A DNA stretch of 64,000 nt from Conchiformibius steedae. Its GTDB lineage: Bacteria; Pseudomonadota; Gammaproteobacteria; Burkholderiales; Neisseriaceae. The notes under the pieces were generated by a model. That model was not told where the DNA came from, ran no database searches, and saw only the letters and a program-made list of their open reading frames with translations. The translations under genes were made by a program, and so were the position numbers. The stretch is from positions 1,329,749-1,393,748 of the forward strand of contig NZ_CP059563.1 in assembly GCF_014054725.1 (NCBI RefSeq), in the 5' to 3' direction. Shown here piece after piece: positions 15,970-24,209 of this stretch (its first letter is position 1; each line of letters opens with the position of its first letter).

Positions 15970-17970
15970 TTAGTCGGCTTGCAGGCGTTTTAGGGCACGT
16001 TGGGCAAATTCTTTGACCATTTTCTCGTCATTTTGCCGTGCAACCTGACGATACCAATAAACAGCCTGCTCACGGTCTTGGGCAACGCCTTTGCCGTGTT
16101 CGTACATCACGCCCAAACTAAATTGCCCCCTTGCATCCCCCTGTTCGGCCGCTTTCCGGAACCATTCCACCGCCTGCTCATCATCTTGAGCTACACCGTA
16201 TCCATTTTTGTACATCACGCCCAAATTGCCTTGACCCGATGTATTCCCCTGTTCGGCCGCCTTGCGGAACCATTCCACCGCCTGCCCATAATCTTGAGCT
16301 ACACCGTACCCATTTTTGTACATCAAGCCCAAATTGTTTTGCGCCAATGCCTCCCCCTGTTCGGCCGCCTTGCGGAACCATTTCACCGCCTGCTCATCAT
16401 CTTTATCTACACCGTTTCCCTTTTTGTACATAACGCCCAAATTGTTTTGTGCCGATGCCTCCCCCTGTTCGGCCGCCTTGCGGTACCATTTCACCGCCTG
16501 CTTATAATCTTTTTCTACGCCGTATCCCTTTTCGTACATCACGCCCAAATTGTACTGCGCCGATGCATCCCCCTGTTCGGCCGCCTTGCGGTACCACGCC
16601 ACTGCCTGTTCATAATCTTTATCTACGCCGTATCCATAATAATATATTTCACCCAACCAATTTTGCGCTTCAGCAATCCCCTGTTCCGCCAGTTTTTGCA
16701 GCCGTTCCCGCGCCTGTGTGTTGCCGTCTTTGGCTTGCTTATATAGCGATTTAATTTCTGCGGCATCGGGGGCGGCGGGCGCGGTTTCGGCAGCTACTTT
16801 TGAAGCAGCTTCGGCGGCTATTTCTTTTGCCAACAAGGCTGCCGCATCAGGGTAGGCAGCTGCCGATGCGTGCGGCGGCGCAGGTTCGGGATAGGGTTCG
16901 TCGCTTGCGCCATCATATTGGTAAATGCCCCAGCCCAGCGCCGCCCCCGCGCCGATGCCCGCCCACAGTGCCAGCAGTCTGCCTTTGCTGCTTTTGGGTG
17001 GAATGGTTGTGGTGGTGTTTGGCTTGCGGGTGCGTTGTCCCGATGCTGCAGCTAAGGCTTGGCGCATTTCATCTGCGCTTTGATAACGGTTTTGCTGATT
17101 TAAATCAAATCCTTTGTCAATTACTTTCAGCCACGCTTTCGGATAGCGGCGGCAATAGTCGGAACAGGCGGCTAGGCGGTCGTCCTTGCCGATACGGGCT
17201 GCGGCGCGGTCGGGAATGTAGCCGCTTACCGCTTCATACAGGCAGGCAGACAGGCTGTAAATATCGGTGGCAGGCGAGATGCGCGGCGTACCGTGTTCGC
17301 CGGCGGCATAGTTCGGGGTAAACTGCGGAAAGCTGTTGCTGCGGAAGGCATAGCCGTGGCTTTTGGTGCTGTGGCGGGCGGCGCCGAAATCAATCAGCAT
17401 CGGCGTTTGTCCCGTTGGTGTCTGCGCCAGCAGGATATTGTCGGGCTTAATGTCCAGATGTAGTATGCCTGTTGTATTTACATTTTGTCTTTTTCTTTCA
17501 TCATAAAATTCAATTTTGGCGTGGTGCATATACGCCAGTGCATCCAGCAGGGGCAGAAAGATATTCTGCAAATCCGCCAATACAGGCTGCGGGTACCGCT
17601 TCAGCCACGCCCGCAAGGTTTCGCCGTGCAGATAGGGCATAACCAAATAGGCGGTATTATTTTCTTTAAATAAGGCGCTTATCTGTACAATATTGGGCTG
17701 GTTCAGCTTTTTGGCTTTGCGCGCCTCATTGTAAAAATAGTGCAGCCCATCCTGAAAGGATGCTTTATCATCTTTGTGAATATTCAAACTGTTGTCTGCA
17801 TAGCGGACGGCAGAACCGTTTGGGAAATATTCTTTAACGGCAAAAAGTTCGCGCAAGTGGATGTCTTCTGCCAAATAGGTAATACCAAAACCTCCCGAAC
17901 CAATTACGTGTTGAATGCGGTATTGGTTGTTTAATAAAACGCCTATAGGCAGCGGATAGGGATGAGACAT
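15970..17970 (-). CDS. Transmembrane Ser/Thr protein kinase with C-terminal Sel1 repeats
   Basis: 666 residues. The N-terminal Hanks-type kinase has the glycine loop IGSGGFGITY (23-32), Lys46 in FAVKEY, the catalytic loop HLDIKPDN (171-178) and DFGAARH (194-200), so it should be active. A single membrane helix (about 331-351) follows, then an Ala/Pro-rich linker and six 36-residue Sel1/TPR-like repeats (about 432-647) such as AVEWFRKAAEQG. The expected topology is a cytoplasmic kinase with a periplasmic repeat domain that binds proteins or cell-wall ligands. CAGGAAATGAAAA precedes the ATG. The transglutaminase gene downstream is a candidate functional partner; no phosphatase gene is nearby. 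Confidence 0.9.
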   Translation of the reverse strand: MSHPYPLPIGVLLNNQYRIQHVIGSGGFGITYLAEDIHLRELFAVKEYFPNGSAVRYADNSLNIHKDDKASFQDGLHYFYNEARKAKKLNQPNIVQISALFKENNTAYLVMPYLHGETLRAWLKRYPQPVLADLQNIFLPLLDALAYMHHAKIEFYDERKRQNVNTTGILHLDIKPDNILLAQTPTGQTPMLIDFGAARHSTKSHGYAFRSNSFPQFTPNYAAGEHGTPRISPATDIYSLSACLYEAVSGYIPDRAAARIGKDDRLAACSDYCRRYPKAWLKVIDKGFDLNQQNRYQSADEMRQALAAASGQRTRKPNTTTTIPPKSSKGRLLALWAGIGAGAALGWGIYQYDGASDEPYPEPAPPHASAAAYPDAAALLAKEIAAEAASKVAAETAPAAPDAAEIKSLYKQAKDGNTQARERLQKLAEQGIAEAQNWLGEIYYYGYGVDKDYEQAVAWYRKAAEQGDASAQYNLGVMYEKGYGVEKDYKQAVKWYRKAAEQGEASAQNNLGVMYKKGNGVDKDDEQAVKWFRKAAEQGEALAQNNLGLMYKNGYGVAQDYGQAVEWFRKAAEQGNTSGQGNLGVMYKNGYGVAQDDEQAVEWFRKAAEQGDARGQFSLGVMYEHGKGVAQDREQAVYWYRQVARQNDEKMVKEFAQRALKRLQAD
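16139..16700 (-). repeat. 108-bp tandem repeats encoding Sel1 units
   Basis: The sequence CCCTGTTCGGCCGC recurs at 16139, 16247, 16355, 16463 and 16571, with a diverged copy at 16679, exactly 108 bp apart (36 codons). The units are close enough in DNA sequence for slippage or recombination to change copy number in frame. Confidence 0.9.
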
Positions 17971-18060
17971 TTTTCATTTCCTGATAAAGCAAACAACAAC
18001 ATCAATATAACATTACTTGGCAAAACTTTCTATTTAATGATTTGATGCCACCAAATCATT

Positions 18061-18088
18061 TTGCCTGTTTTCCCCAAACCGTTACAAT
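18061..18088 (+). promoter_or_regulatory. Sigma70-type promoter of the thioesterase gene
   Basis: TTGCCT and TACAAT separated by 16 nt, 28 nt upstream of the ATG at 18117. The predicted leader is only about 20 nt and contains no obvious Shine-Dalgarno sequence. Confidence 0.55.
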
Positions 18089-18116
18089 AAACCTTTTCCA
18101 CACTTTTACCCCAATT

Positions 18117-18614
18117 ATGATGAATCACGAACACGAACCCCGTCCCGACTGTCCGCCTTGCGCGGGTACGCTGCCCTCTCACGAATTGCAAATGACGGTG
18201 TTGATGACCCCCGCGATGGCAAATTTTAGCGGCAATGTACACGGCGGCGATTTGCTCAAATTATTAGACCAAGTGGCGTACTCTTGCGCCTGCCGTTATT
18301 CGGGGCATTATTGTGTTACCCTTTCGGTGGACAAAGTGACCTTTAAAGAACCGATTTATGTGGGCGAACTGGTGGCGTTTCTCGCCAGCGTGAATCATGT
18401 TGGGCGCACGTCTATGGAAATCGGCATCCGCGTGGAAGCGCAACATATCCGCAACCGCACCGTGCGCCACACCAATTCTTGTTATTTCACTATGGTGGCA
18501 GTGGAAAACGGCAAACCCGTTCCCGTGCCTGCTTTGGCACTGAAAACCGAAGCGCAAAAACGCCGTTTTGCTGCTGCCGAACAGCGTAAACAGCAGCGTT
18601 TGCAAGGCAGTTAA
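18117..18614 (+). CDS. Acyl-CoA thioesterase (YciA-like hotdog)
   Basis: 165 residues from MMNHEHEPRP. The hotdog-fold signature reads NVHGGDLLKLLDQVAYSCA with the catalytic Asp in the HGG-D motif, then VDKVTFKEPIYVGE and GRTSMEIGIRVEA, matching the YciA/BACH branch of acyl-CoA thioesterases. It hydrolyses acyl-CoA to free acid and CoA. It is transcribed from its own promoter, divergent from the kinase gene, and is followed by a hairpin-rich repeat that may terminate transcription. The weak ribosome-binding site makes the exact Met choice (18117 or 18120) uncertain. Confidence 0.88.
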   Translation: MMNHEHEPRPDCPPCAGTLPSHELQMTVLMTPAMANFSGNVHGGDLLKLLDQVAYSCACRYSGHYCVTLSVDKVTFKEPIYVGELVAFLASVNHVGRTSMEIGIRVEAQHIRNRTVRHTNSCYFTMVAVENGKPVPVPALALKTEAQKRRFAAAEQRKQQRLQGS

Positions 18615-18640
18615 ATACCATTTTCCCCTTGCTTGAATGT

Positions 18641-18773
18641 GATTCCCTCCCTCATGCTAATGGGGGAGGGGCTAATATATAAGGGGCTAATATATAAGGG
18701 TTAGGGTGGGGGTTCTCTATTTATCAAACAATTTTCCCCCACCCTAGCCCTCCCCCGTTTTACGGGGGAGGGG
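18641..18773. repeat. GC-rich multi-hairpin intergenic repeat with a tandem 15-bp duplication
   Basis: Three hairpins in a row. The first is CCCTCCC with GGGAGGG around 18645-18670. The second is GGGTTAGGGTGGGGG (18698-18712) with a complementary arm at 18736-18750, 14 of 15 matching. The third is a perfect 11-bp stem, CCCTCCCCCGT (18748-18758) with ACGGGGGAGGG (18762-18772). GGGGCTAATATATAA is duplicated in tandem at 18668-18697. The rest of the gap, 18774-18958, is AT-rich with no gene that I can see. Mobile or REP-like origin is inferred from structure only. Confidence 0.75.
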
Positions 18774-18958
18774 ATTGTGCTGCTGTCGTCCCCCAATTAC
18801 TTGCTTATTCTTTTATTGTCAATTCATCTGAAAATTGCACAAGTTGAATAAAATATCACAGAGTGAAATTTGTTAATTAATTTATTGATTCTTTTTCATA
18901 AATTATCAATACAAGTACGTGCAACATTCCCTGAAAAGTGTTACATTTTCCATTTTAT

Positions 18959-21900
18959 TCACAATAATTTCCGCAGCAGGGTTTTCGCTGTCTCAATGCG
19001 CTGCTGCACTTCGGGCATCGGCGAATCCAAACGCAGCTTATCTGCACCCAGCATACGGTAATGTCGTCCCGACTGCATCAGCGCAATCACCGCAGCAGGC
19101 GACACGCTGGTGTTTTTGCTAAAGTTTAAGGTGGCGGCGGTAGCCGACACGTCCACGCTGTCAATCCCCAAATCTTGCGCCATTAAGCGGATGCGGTGGC
19201 TTTCCAGCAGCGTTTGCACGGGCGGATGCGCGTCTGTTAAGCCGAAGCGGTCAACCAGTTCTTCGTGGATTTCATTGATTTGTTTGTTGGTTTCGGCGGC
19301 GGCAAGGCGTTTGTACAGCACCAGCCGTTCATGCACGTCGGGGCAGTAGCTTTCGGGCAACAGCGCGGGCGCGTGCAGTTTGACTTCGGTGCTGACCCCC
19401 AAAGGCGCGTCCAAATCGGGAACGCGCCCTTTTTTCAAATCGCGCACCGCTTGTTTGAGCATTTCGGTATAGAGTGTCAAACCCACTTGCATCATGTCGC
19501 CGCTTTGTCCTTCGCCCAAAATTTCGCCTGCGCCGCGAATTTCCAAATCCTGCATTGCCAAGCTGAAACCTGCGCCCAATTCGTCTGCCGAGGCAATGGC
19601 GTCCAAACGTTTTTCTGCATCTTTGCTGATGCTTTCGGGCGTGAGCAGATAGGCATAGGCTTGGTGGTGGCTGCGCCCGACCCGTCCGCGCAATTGGTGC
19701 AGTTGGGCGATGCCGAAACGGTCGGCGCGGTTGATGATAATGGTGTTGGCATTGGGAATGTCAATACCTGTTTCAATAATGGTGGAACACAGCAACACAT
19801 TGAATTGCTGTTGTAAAAACTGGCGCATACGCTGTTCCAATTCGCGTTCGCGCAATTGTCCGTGTGCCACGCCGATGCGGGCTTCGGGCAACAGCGTTTC
19901 CAGTTTTTCACGCATATTTTCAATGGTTTCTACTTCGTTGTGCAGAAAAAACACTTGTCCGCCACGCTTTAATTCGCGCAACACGGCTTCGCGTATGCCT
20001 GCTTCGCTAAAGGGTTTGACAAAGGTTTTCACGGCTAGGCGGCGGCTGGGTGCGGTGGCAATCAGGGAAAAATCGCGCAGTCCGTCCAATGCCATGCTTA
20101 AGGTGCGTGGAATGGGCGTGGCGGTAAGGGTGAGCAAATCCACATTGGCGCGCAGTTGTTTTAATTGTTCTTTTTGACGAACGCCAAAACGGTGTTCTTC
20201 GTCAATAATAACCAAGCCTAGATTTTTAAAGGCGATATTGTCTTGAATCAGTTTGTGTGTGCCAATCACGATATCCACTGTGCCGTCTGCCATGCCTGCT
20301 AAAGTGGCTTGGGTTTCCTTGCTTTGGTTAAAACGCGACAACACGCCCACTTTTACGGGAAAATCGGCAAAACGTCCCGCAAAGTTTTTGGCGTGTTGTT
20401 CCACCAGCAAGGTGGTGGGGGCGAGTACGGCGACTTGTCGTCCGCCCATCACGGCGGCAAAGGCGGCGCGTAACGCCACTTCGGTTTTGCCAAAACCGAC
20501 ATCGCCGCACACCAGCCTGTCCATGGGTTTGCTGTGGCTTAAATCACGCAACACGGCGGCAATGGCGGCGGCTTGGTCTTCGGTTTCTTCATAGCCGAAA
20601 CCGTCGGCAAAGGCTTGATAGGCTTCCACATCCAAATCAACGGCGTAACCTTGTTGAGCGGCGCGGCGGGCGTACAAATCCAACAGCTCGGCGGCAGTGT
20701 CGCGGGCTTTTTCGGCGGCTTTGCGTTTGGCTTTGCCCCACGCGCTGTTGCCCAGCTTGTGCAGGCTGACGTTTTCGTGTTTTCCCCCTGCGTAACGGCT
20801 GATTAAATGCAGTTGCGCCACAGGCACATACAATTGCGAACCGCCTGCGTATTCCAACAACATCATTTCGCTGTCGCCATCGCCAAAATCCATGTTGACC
20901 AAGCCCGCATAACGTCCGATGCCGTGTTCCTGATGCACCACGGGGTCGCCCACGCTGATTTCTGCCAAATCGCGCAATGCACCGTCTGATACGGCGGCGT
21001 GTTTGCGGCGGCGCACGGGTGTGCGGGCAATGTATTGATACAATTCGCTTTCGGTAACGACTGCCAAACGCTGTTCGGGCAATTGGAAACTTTCTGCCAA
21101 CGGCGCAGCTGCCAACATCAAAGGCGCATCATCGTGCAGAAAATGTTGCCAATCGGCAGCGGCTTTGGCGTGCAAACCCTGCTGACGGAAAAACGCGCCC
21201 ATGGTTTCGCGCCGTCCCAAGCTGTCGGCGCACACCAACACGCGCCCGTCAAATCCGTCACAAAATTGCTGCAACGCCGTCAAAGGCGTTTTGGACTGAC
21301 GGTTTACGGCAATTTCGGGCAGATTGTGGCGGCTGTCGGCAGCGCGTATGCGTATGTTTGCCAAGGGTTTGATGGCGGCGGCAAAACGGTCGGGGGCAAG
21401 CCACAAACGCGCTGTCGGCAGCGGCGGATAAGCACTGTCGCCCTGTGCCAAACGAAAACGCGCATTGGCATCAGCCCAAAAAGTTTGAGCGCAATCATGC
21501 ACATCGGCGGCGCATACAATCAGCGCGTTCTCGCCCGCATAATCAAACAGCGTGGCACATGCTTCATCAAAAAACAAAGGCAGATAATATTCTGCGCCCG
21601 CGCCAAATTGTCCTTTTCCTACAGCGTTATACACCACAGCGGCAGACGGGTCGCCTTCTATTTCTTCACGAAAACGGCGGCGGAACACTTCGGGTGCATC
21701 GGTGGGAAATTCGTGCGCGGGCAGCAAACGGATTTCGTCCACCGCCGCCAAACTGCGCTGGCTTTCGGGATTAAAGGTGCGAATGCTGTCAATTTCGTTG
21801 TCAAACCATTCCAAGCGGTAAGGCTCGCTGCTACCCATCGGGAACACGTCTGCCATGCCGCCACGAACGGCAAATTCGCCCGCGCTTAACACATTGGAAA

Positions 21901-22348
21901 CATGATGATAACCCGCTTCCACTAAATTTGTCCGCAGCGTGTCAATGGGTAAATTCATGCCTTTTTGCACGCGGAACGTGCGCCCCAGCAGAAAAGACGG
22001 CGGCGGCAGATACTGCATTGCCGTTGCCACAGGCACAAACAGCGCATTGACCAAACCATGTTTTAATTGCCACAACGCCGACAGCCGTTCCGAAACCAAA
22101 TCCTGATGCGGGGAAAAATGTTCGTAAGGCAAAGTTTCCCAATCGGGAAAAAATAAGGCATGGTCTTGCGGGCGGAAAAACTGCCACGCTTGGTGCAAAC
22201 GGTGCGCCTGATTGTTATCGGCGGTTAAAATCAGGTGCGTGCCTTGTGCGGGCAGGTGTTGCGCCAGCAAAAACGGCAAACTGCCTGAAGAAAGTTGTGT
22301 CCAATCGGCTTTGCGTTGCGGCTGTGGTAGGGGGAAATCGGTTGTCAT
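18959..22348 (-). CDS. mfd: Transcription-repair coupling factor Mfd
   Basis: 1129 residues, normal Mfd length. The N-terminal UvrB-like module is recognisable, with DLVSERLSALWQL and RVQKGMNLPIDTLRTNLVEAGY-type sequence. The RNA-polymerase-interacting region is around DPVVHQEHGIGRYAGL, and the RecG-like translocase has CGDVGFGKTEVALRAAF (Walker A), DEEHRFGVRQKE and GRVGRSHHQAYAYLL. Mfd removes stalled RNA polymerase from lesions and recruits UvrA. No strong ribosome-binding site is seen before ATG 22348. It converges with the thioesterase gene across the repeat region. Confidence 0.97.
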   Translation of the reverse strand: MTTDFPLPQPQRKADWTQLSSGSLPFLLAQHLPAQGTHLILTADNNQAHRLHQAWQFFRPQDHALFFPDWETLPYEHFSPHQDLVSERLSALWQLKHGLVNALFVPVATAMQYLPPPSFLLGRTFRVQKGMNLPIDTLRTNLVEAGYHHVSNVLSAGEFAVRGGMADVFPMGSSEPYRLEWFDNEIDSIRTFNPESQRSLAAVDEIRLLPAHEFPTDAPEVFRRRFREEIEGDPSAAVVYNAVGKGQFGAGAEYYLPLFFDEACATLFDYAGENALIVCAADVHDCAQTFWADANARFRLAQGDSAYPPLPTARLWLAPDRFAAAIKPLANIRIRAADSRHNLPEIAVNRQSKTPLTALQQFCDGFDGRVLVCADSLGRRETMGAFFRQQGLHAKAAADWQHFLHDDAPLMLAAAPLAESFQLPEQRLAVVTESELYQYIARTPVRRRKHAAVSDGALRDLAEISVGDPVVHQEHGIGRYAGLVNMDFGDGDSEMMLLEYAGGSQLYVPVAQLHLISRYAGGKHENVSLHKLGNSAWGKAKRKAAEKARDTAAELLDLYARRAAQQGYAVDLDVEAYQAFADGFGYEETEDQAAAIAAVLRDLSHSKPMDRLVCGDVGFGKTEVALRAAFAAVMGGRQVAVLAPTTLLVEQHAKNFAGRFADFPVKVGVLSRFNQSKETQATLAGMADGTVDIVIGTHKLIQDNIAFKNLGLVIIDEEHRFGVRQKEQLKQLRANVDLLTLTATPIPRTLSMALDGLRDFSLIATAPSRRLAVKTFVKPFSEAGIREAVLRELKRGGQVFFLHNEVETIENMREKLETLLPEARIGVAHGQLRERELEQRMRQFLQQQFNVLLCSTIIETGIDIPNANTIIINRADRFGIAQLHQLRGRVGRSHHQAYAYLLTPESISKDAEKRLDAIASADELGAGFSLAMQDLEIRGAGEILGEGQSGDMMQVGLTLYTEMLKQAVRDLKKGRVPDLDAPLGVSTEVKLHAPALLPESYCPDVHERLVLYKRLAAAETNKQINEIHEELVDRFGLTDAHPPVQTLLESHRIRLMAQDLGIDSVDVSATAATLNFSKNTSVSPAAVIALMQSGRHYRMLGADKLRLDSPMPEVQQRIETAKTLLRKLL

Positions 22349-22373
22349 AGTAGATTAGGGCAAAATACAGACG

Positions 22374-22401
22374 GGCTGCCCAAAACACATTCAGGCAGCC
22401 T
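22374..22401 (-). repeat. DNA uptake sequence in a short hairpin between comP and mfd
   Basis: A perfect AGGCTGCCTGAA on the minus strand (22390-22401). Together with GGCTGCC at 22374-22380 it forms a 7-bp stem with a 13-nt loop, just beyond the end of comP. It could act as a weak terminator, but no T-tract follows on the minus strand. Confidence 0.75.
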
Positions 22402-22450
22402 GTTAAAAAAAATCAAAATTTTACGGAAAACAGGTGTGGTATAGGCAAGG

Positions 22451-22921
22451 CTATTGTGCGATGCACGCGCTGTCGCCGCTTTGGTTATTGGGATTGGTAA
22501 AATACCCCGTATCGCTGCAACTGCTGTGGCTGTGCCCGCAAATGCGCCAACGTCCGTCCTGACTGACCACCAGTACACGCGGCTCGCGTTGGCGGTCAAA
22601 TGCCACTGCTTTCATGGTGTAGCTGTCATCATACCGCTTGGTACTACTTGGGTCGCCCTGCATACGGATACAGAAATGCTTGGTTTGCACCACAGGCAAA
22701 TCCGCCCATTCGCGGCGGTTTTTCTTAAACGAAAACCGCTGCATATAATGCTGTTCCAAATGGCGCATATTCAGTATCATCGCCTGCTGCGCTTCATACA
22801 GACGCGCCCGCCGCACATAGGCCTCGTAACCCGGATACGCCGCCAATGCCAACACCGCCACAATCGCCAGCGTAACCAGCAGCTCGCTTAATACAAACCC
22901 GCGCATTTTACCGTTTGACAC
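22451..22921 (-). CDS. comP: ComP-like minor type IV pilin, DNA-uptake-sequence receptor
   Basis: 156 residues. A short leader ends at the prepilin peptidase site MRG-FVLSELLVTLAI, with the conserved Glu at mature position 5. The C-terminal half matches Neisseria ComP as I remember it: FCIRMQG, then MKAVAFDR, then ICGHSHSSCSDTGYF and a late Cys, reproducing the four cysteines that form two disulfides in ComP. ComP is the pilin that binds DUS-bearing DNA during transformation. The start is a GTG at 22921 or the ATG at 22906; the GTG gives an eight-residue leader, normal for type IV pilins. A promoter lies just upstream, and a perfect DUS lies just downstream. Confidence 0.85.
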   Translation of the reverse strand: MSNGKMRGFVLSELLVTLAIVAVLALAAYPGYEAYVRRARLYEAQQAMILNMRHLEQHYMQRFSFKKNRREWADLPVVQTKHFCIRMQGDPSSTKRYDDSYTMKAVAFDRQREPRVLVVSQDGRWRICGHSHSSCSDTGYFTNPNNQSGDSACIAQ

Positions 22922-22945
22922 CCGTTTTGATGGTTAAAGTGGAGT

Positions 22946-22975
22946 ATTCTATCGTAAACGGCAAAAACGCACCAA
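22946..22975 (-). promoter_or_regulatory. Predicted sigma70 promoter of comP
   Basis: The minus strand reads TTGGTG, an 18-nt spacer, then TAGAAT, 25 nt upstream of the GTG start of comP. It lies in the gap after the second pilin gene, so comP can be transcribed independently. Confidence 0.45.
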
Positions 22976-23029
22976 GCCTAAAAAGCCTGATGCGTTGTGT
23001 GAGATTAAGGTTCTTTTTAATTCAATTGA

Positions 23030-23599
23030 TTACCACGGGCTGCAAGCAGGTTCTGCGTTGGCATTGGCAGCGTTTAAAGGCTTCATCGCCGCATCCAAAC
23101 CCGCTCTGGTGCATTTGCTGAACGTACCTGTACCCGAAAAATAAAGTAGATAAATTTCTTGGTTATTCAGTTCGTTATCGGAAAATGCGCCGCGTTTGGC
23201 GTTGTTGTTGGGTTTGGCGTACACCCAATAACTGTCGTTCCCCCTATTGGGAGAGGGGGTTTGAATACCGATTTCATAAAAGCCCGTATGCACATTGCCT
23301 GCGGCAGCGTGGGTTTTATCGCCTTCCGCCTGCGGTACTTGTCCGCCGCGCCCTTTGCAGCCAGGCAGCGAACCGCCCGATGCCGGACAGGTAAAGCTGC
23401 TGTGCCGCGCATAAAGCTGTTCCATCATGTGTGTATTTTTAACCATGATTTCACGGGCTTTTTCCATGCGACCCATTTGCACAAAACGCTGGTAGGAAGG
23501 ATACGCCATCAAAGCCAGTACCGCTATAATGGCAATGGTTACCATCAGTTCGATTAAAGTGAAGCCGCTTTGCAGGCGTTTTTTGTCTGAATGTGTCAT
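23030..23599 (-). CDS. Type IV pilin-family minor pilin
   Basis: 189 residues. The leader MTHSDKKRLQSG precedes the cleavage site, and the mature N-terminus FTLIELMVTIAIIAVLALMA has the Glu5 and hydrophobic helix of type IV pilins. Four cysteines lie in the globular part (two in FTCPASGGSLPGC, then CTRAG and PACSPW near the end). It sits immediately upstream of comP on the same strand, 108 bp away, suggesting a role in the pilus machinery that supports DNA uptake, adhesion or twitching. I cannot equate it with PilV, PilX or another named Neisseria minor pilin by eye. Confidence 0.85.
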   Translation of the reverse strand: MTHSDKKRLQSGFTLIELMVTIAIIAVLALMAYPSYQRFVQMGRMEKAREIMVKNTHMMEQLYARHSSFTCPASGGSLPGCKGRGGQVPQAEGDKTHAAAGNVHTGFYEIGIQTPSPNRGNDSYWVYAKPNNNAKRGAFSDNELNNQEIYLLYFSGTGTFSKCTRAGLDAAMKPLNAANANAEPACSPW

Positions 23600-23720
23600 T
23601 TTTATTCGTCCCGTTTAATGAAAACTAGCGTTTGCAGATTATACGCAAAAAATATGCCAATGCCGAATCTGCCGCAGTTTACGATGTATTGGCGCAGCCT
23701 TTTCCCCACATCGCCAGCAC

Positions 23721-23750
23721 TTGCGCCGCTGATGTGTCTTGTGTTAGAAT
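23721..23750 (+). promoter_or_regulatory. Promoter of the rpsF-priB-rpsR-rplI operon
   Basis: TTGCGC, an 18-nt spacer and TAGAAT, with TG one base before the -10 (TGTTAGAAT, extended -10). The expected start is near 23757, leaving a leader of about 65 nt that contains the hairpin at 23771-23798. Confidence 0.6.
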
Positions 23751-23770
23751 TCGCCGCTTTTGCAACCCTT

Positions 23771-23798
23771 GCCTTCACGCGCCGCATGTGCGGAAGGC
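23771..23798 (+). promoter_or_regulatory. Candidate S6:S18 ribosomal-protein leader element
   Basis: GCCTTC-A-CGC pairs with GCG-GAAGGC, a nine-pair stem with one bulged A, capped by GCCGCATGT, which carries a CCG trinucleotide. A small stem-loop with an exposed CCG upstream of rpsF is the hallmark of the widespread S6:S18-binding autoregulatory leader. Identification is from this pattern and position only. Confidence 0.5.
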
Positions 23799-23823
23799 TG
23801 CTTTTAAACCGCAAGGAGATAAC

Positions 23824-24207
23824 ATGCGTCATTACGAGATCGTGTTTATCGTTCACCCCGACCAAAGCGAGCAAGTGCCCGCCATGGTAGAGCGTTACAA
23901 AACACTGATTAACGACAATCAAGGCAAAATCCACCGCCTTGAAGACTGGGGTCGCCGCCAACTGGCCTATCCCATCAACAAAATTCACAAAGCGCACTAT
24001 GTGCTGATGAACGTAGAAACCACCCCCGCTGTGATTGAAGAGCTGGAAACTGGTTTCCGCTTCAACGATGCCGTATTGCGCCACCTCACCATCCAAACCA
24101 AGCATGCCGTTACCGAAGCCTCGCCGATGATGAAAGAGGAAAAATCCAAAAACCTGCTGGATAACGCCATCCAAGCCGCTGCAGAAGAAACCCCCGCAGA
24201 AGCCTGA
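23824..24207 (+). CDS. rpsF: 30S ribosomal protein S6
   Basis: 127 residues from [17 protein letters not shown], with an AAGGAGATAAC ribosome-binding site. [18 protein letters not shown] is the conserved S6 core that contacts S18, and the C-terminal tail is acidic and Ala/Glu-rich, ending EETPAEA. S6 binds the platform of the 30S subunit with S18. It is the first gene of the conserved rpsF-priB-rpsR-rplI operon and follows a leader likely used for S6:S18 feedback. Confidence 0.98.
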   Translation: MRHYEIVFIVHPDQSEQVPAMVERYKTLINDNQGKIHRLEDWGRRQLAYPINKIHKAHYVLMNVETTPAVIEELETGFRFNDAVLRHLTIQTKHAVTEASPMMKEEKSKNLLDNAIQAAAEETPAEA

Positions 24208-24209
24208 TT

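Noticed and set aside
16139-16700. Regularly spaced repeats that could suggest CRISPR
   Set aside because: Period is exactly 108 bp with no short unique spacers; the repeats encode Sel1 units in frame.
20999-21889. 296-codon plus-strand frame within mfd
   Set aside because: Antisense shadow of the highly conserved Mfd sequence.
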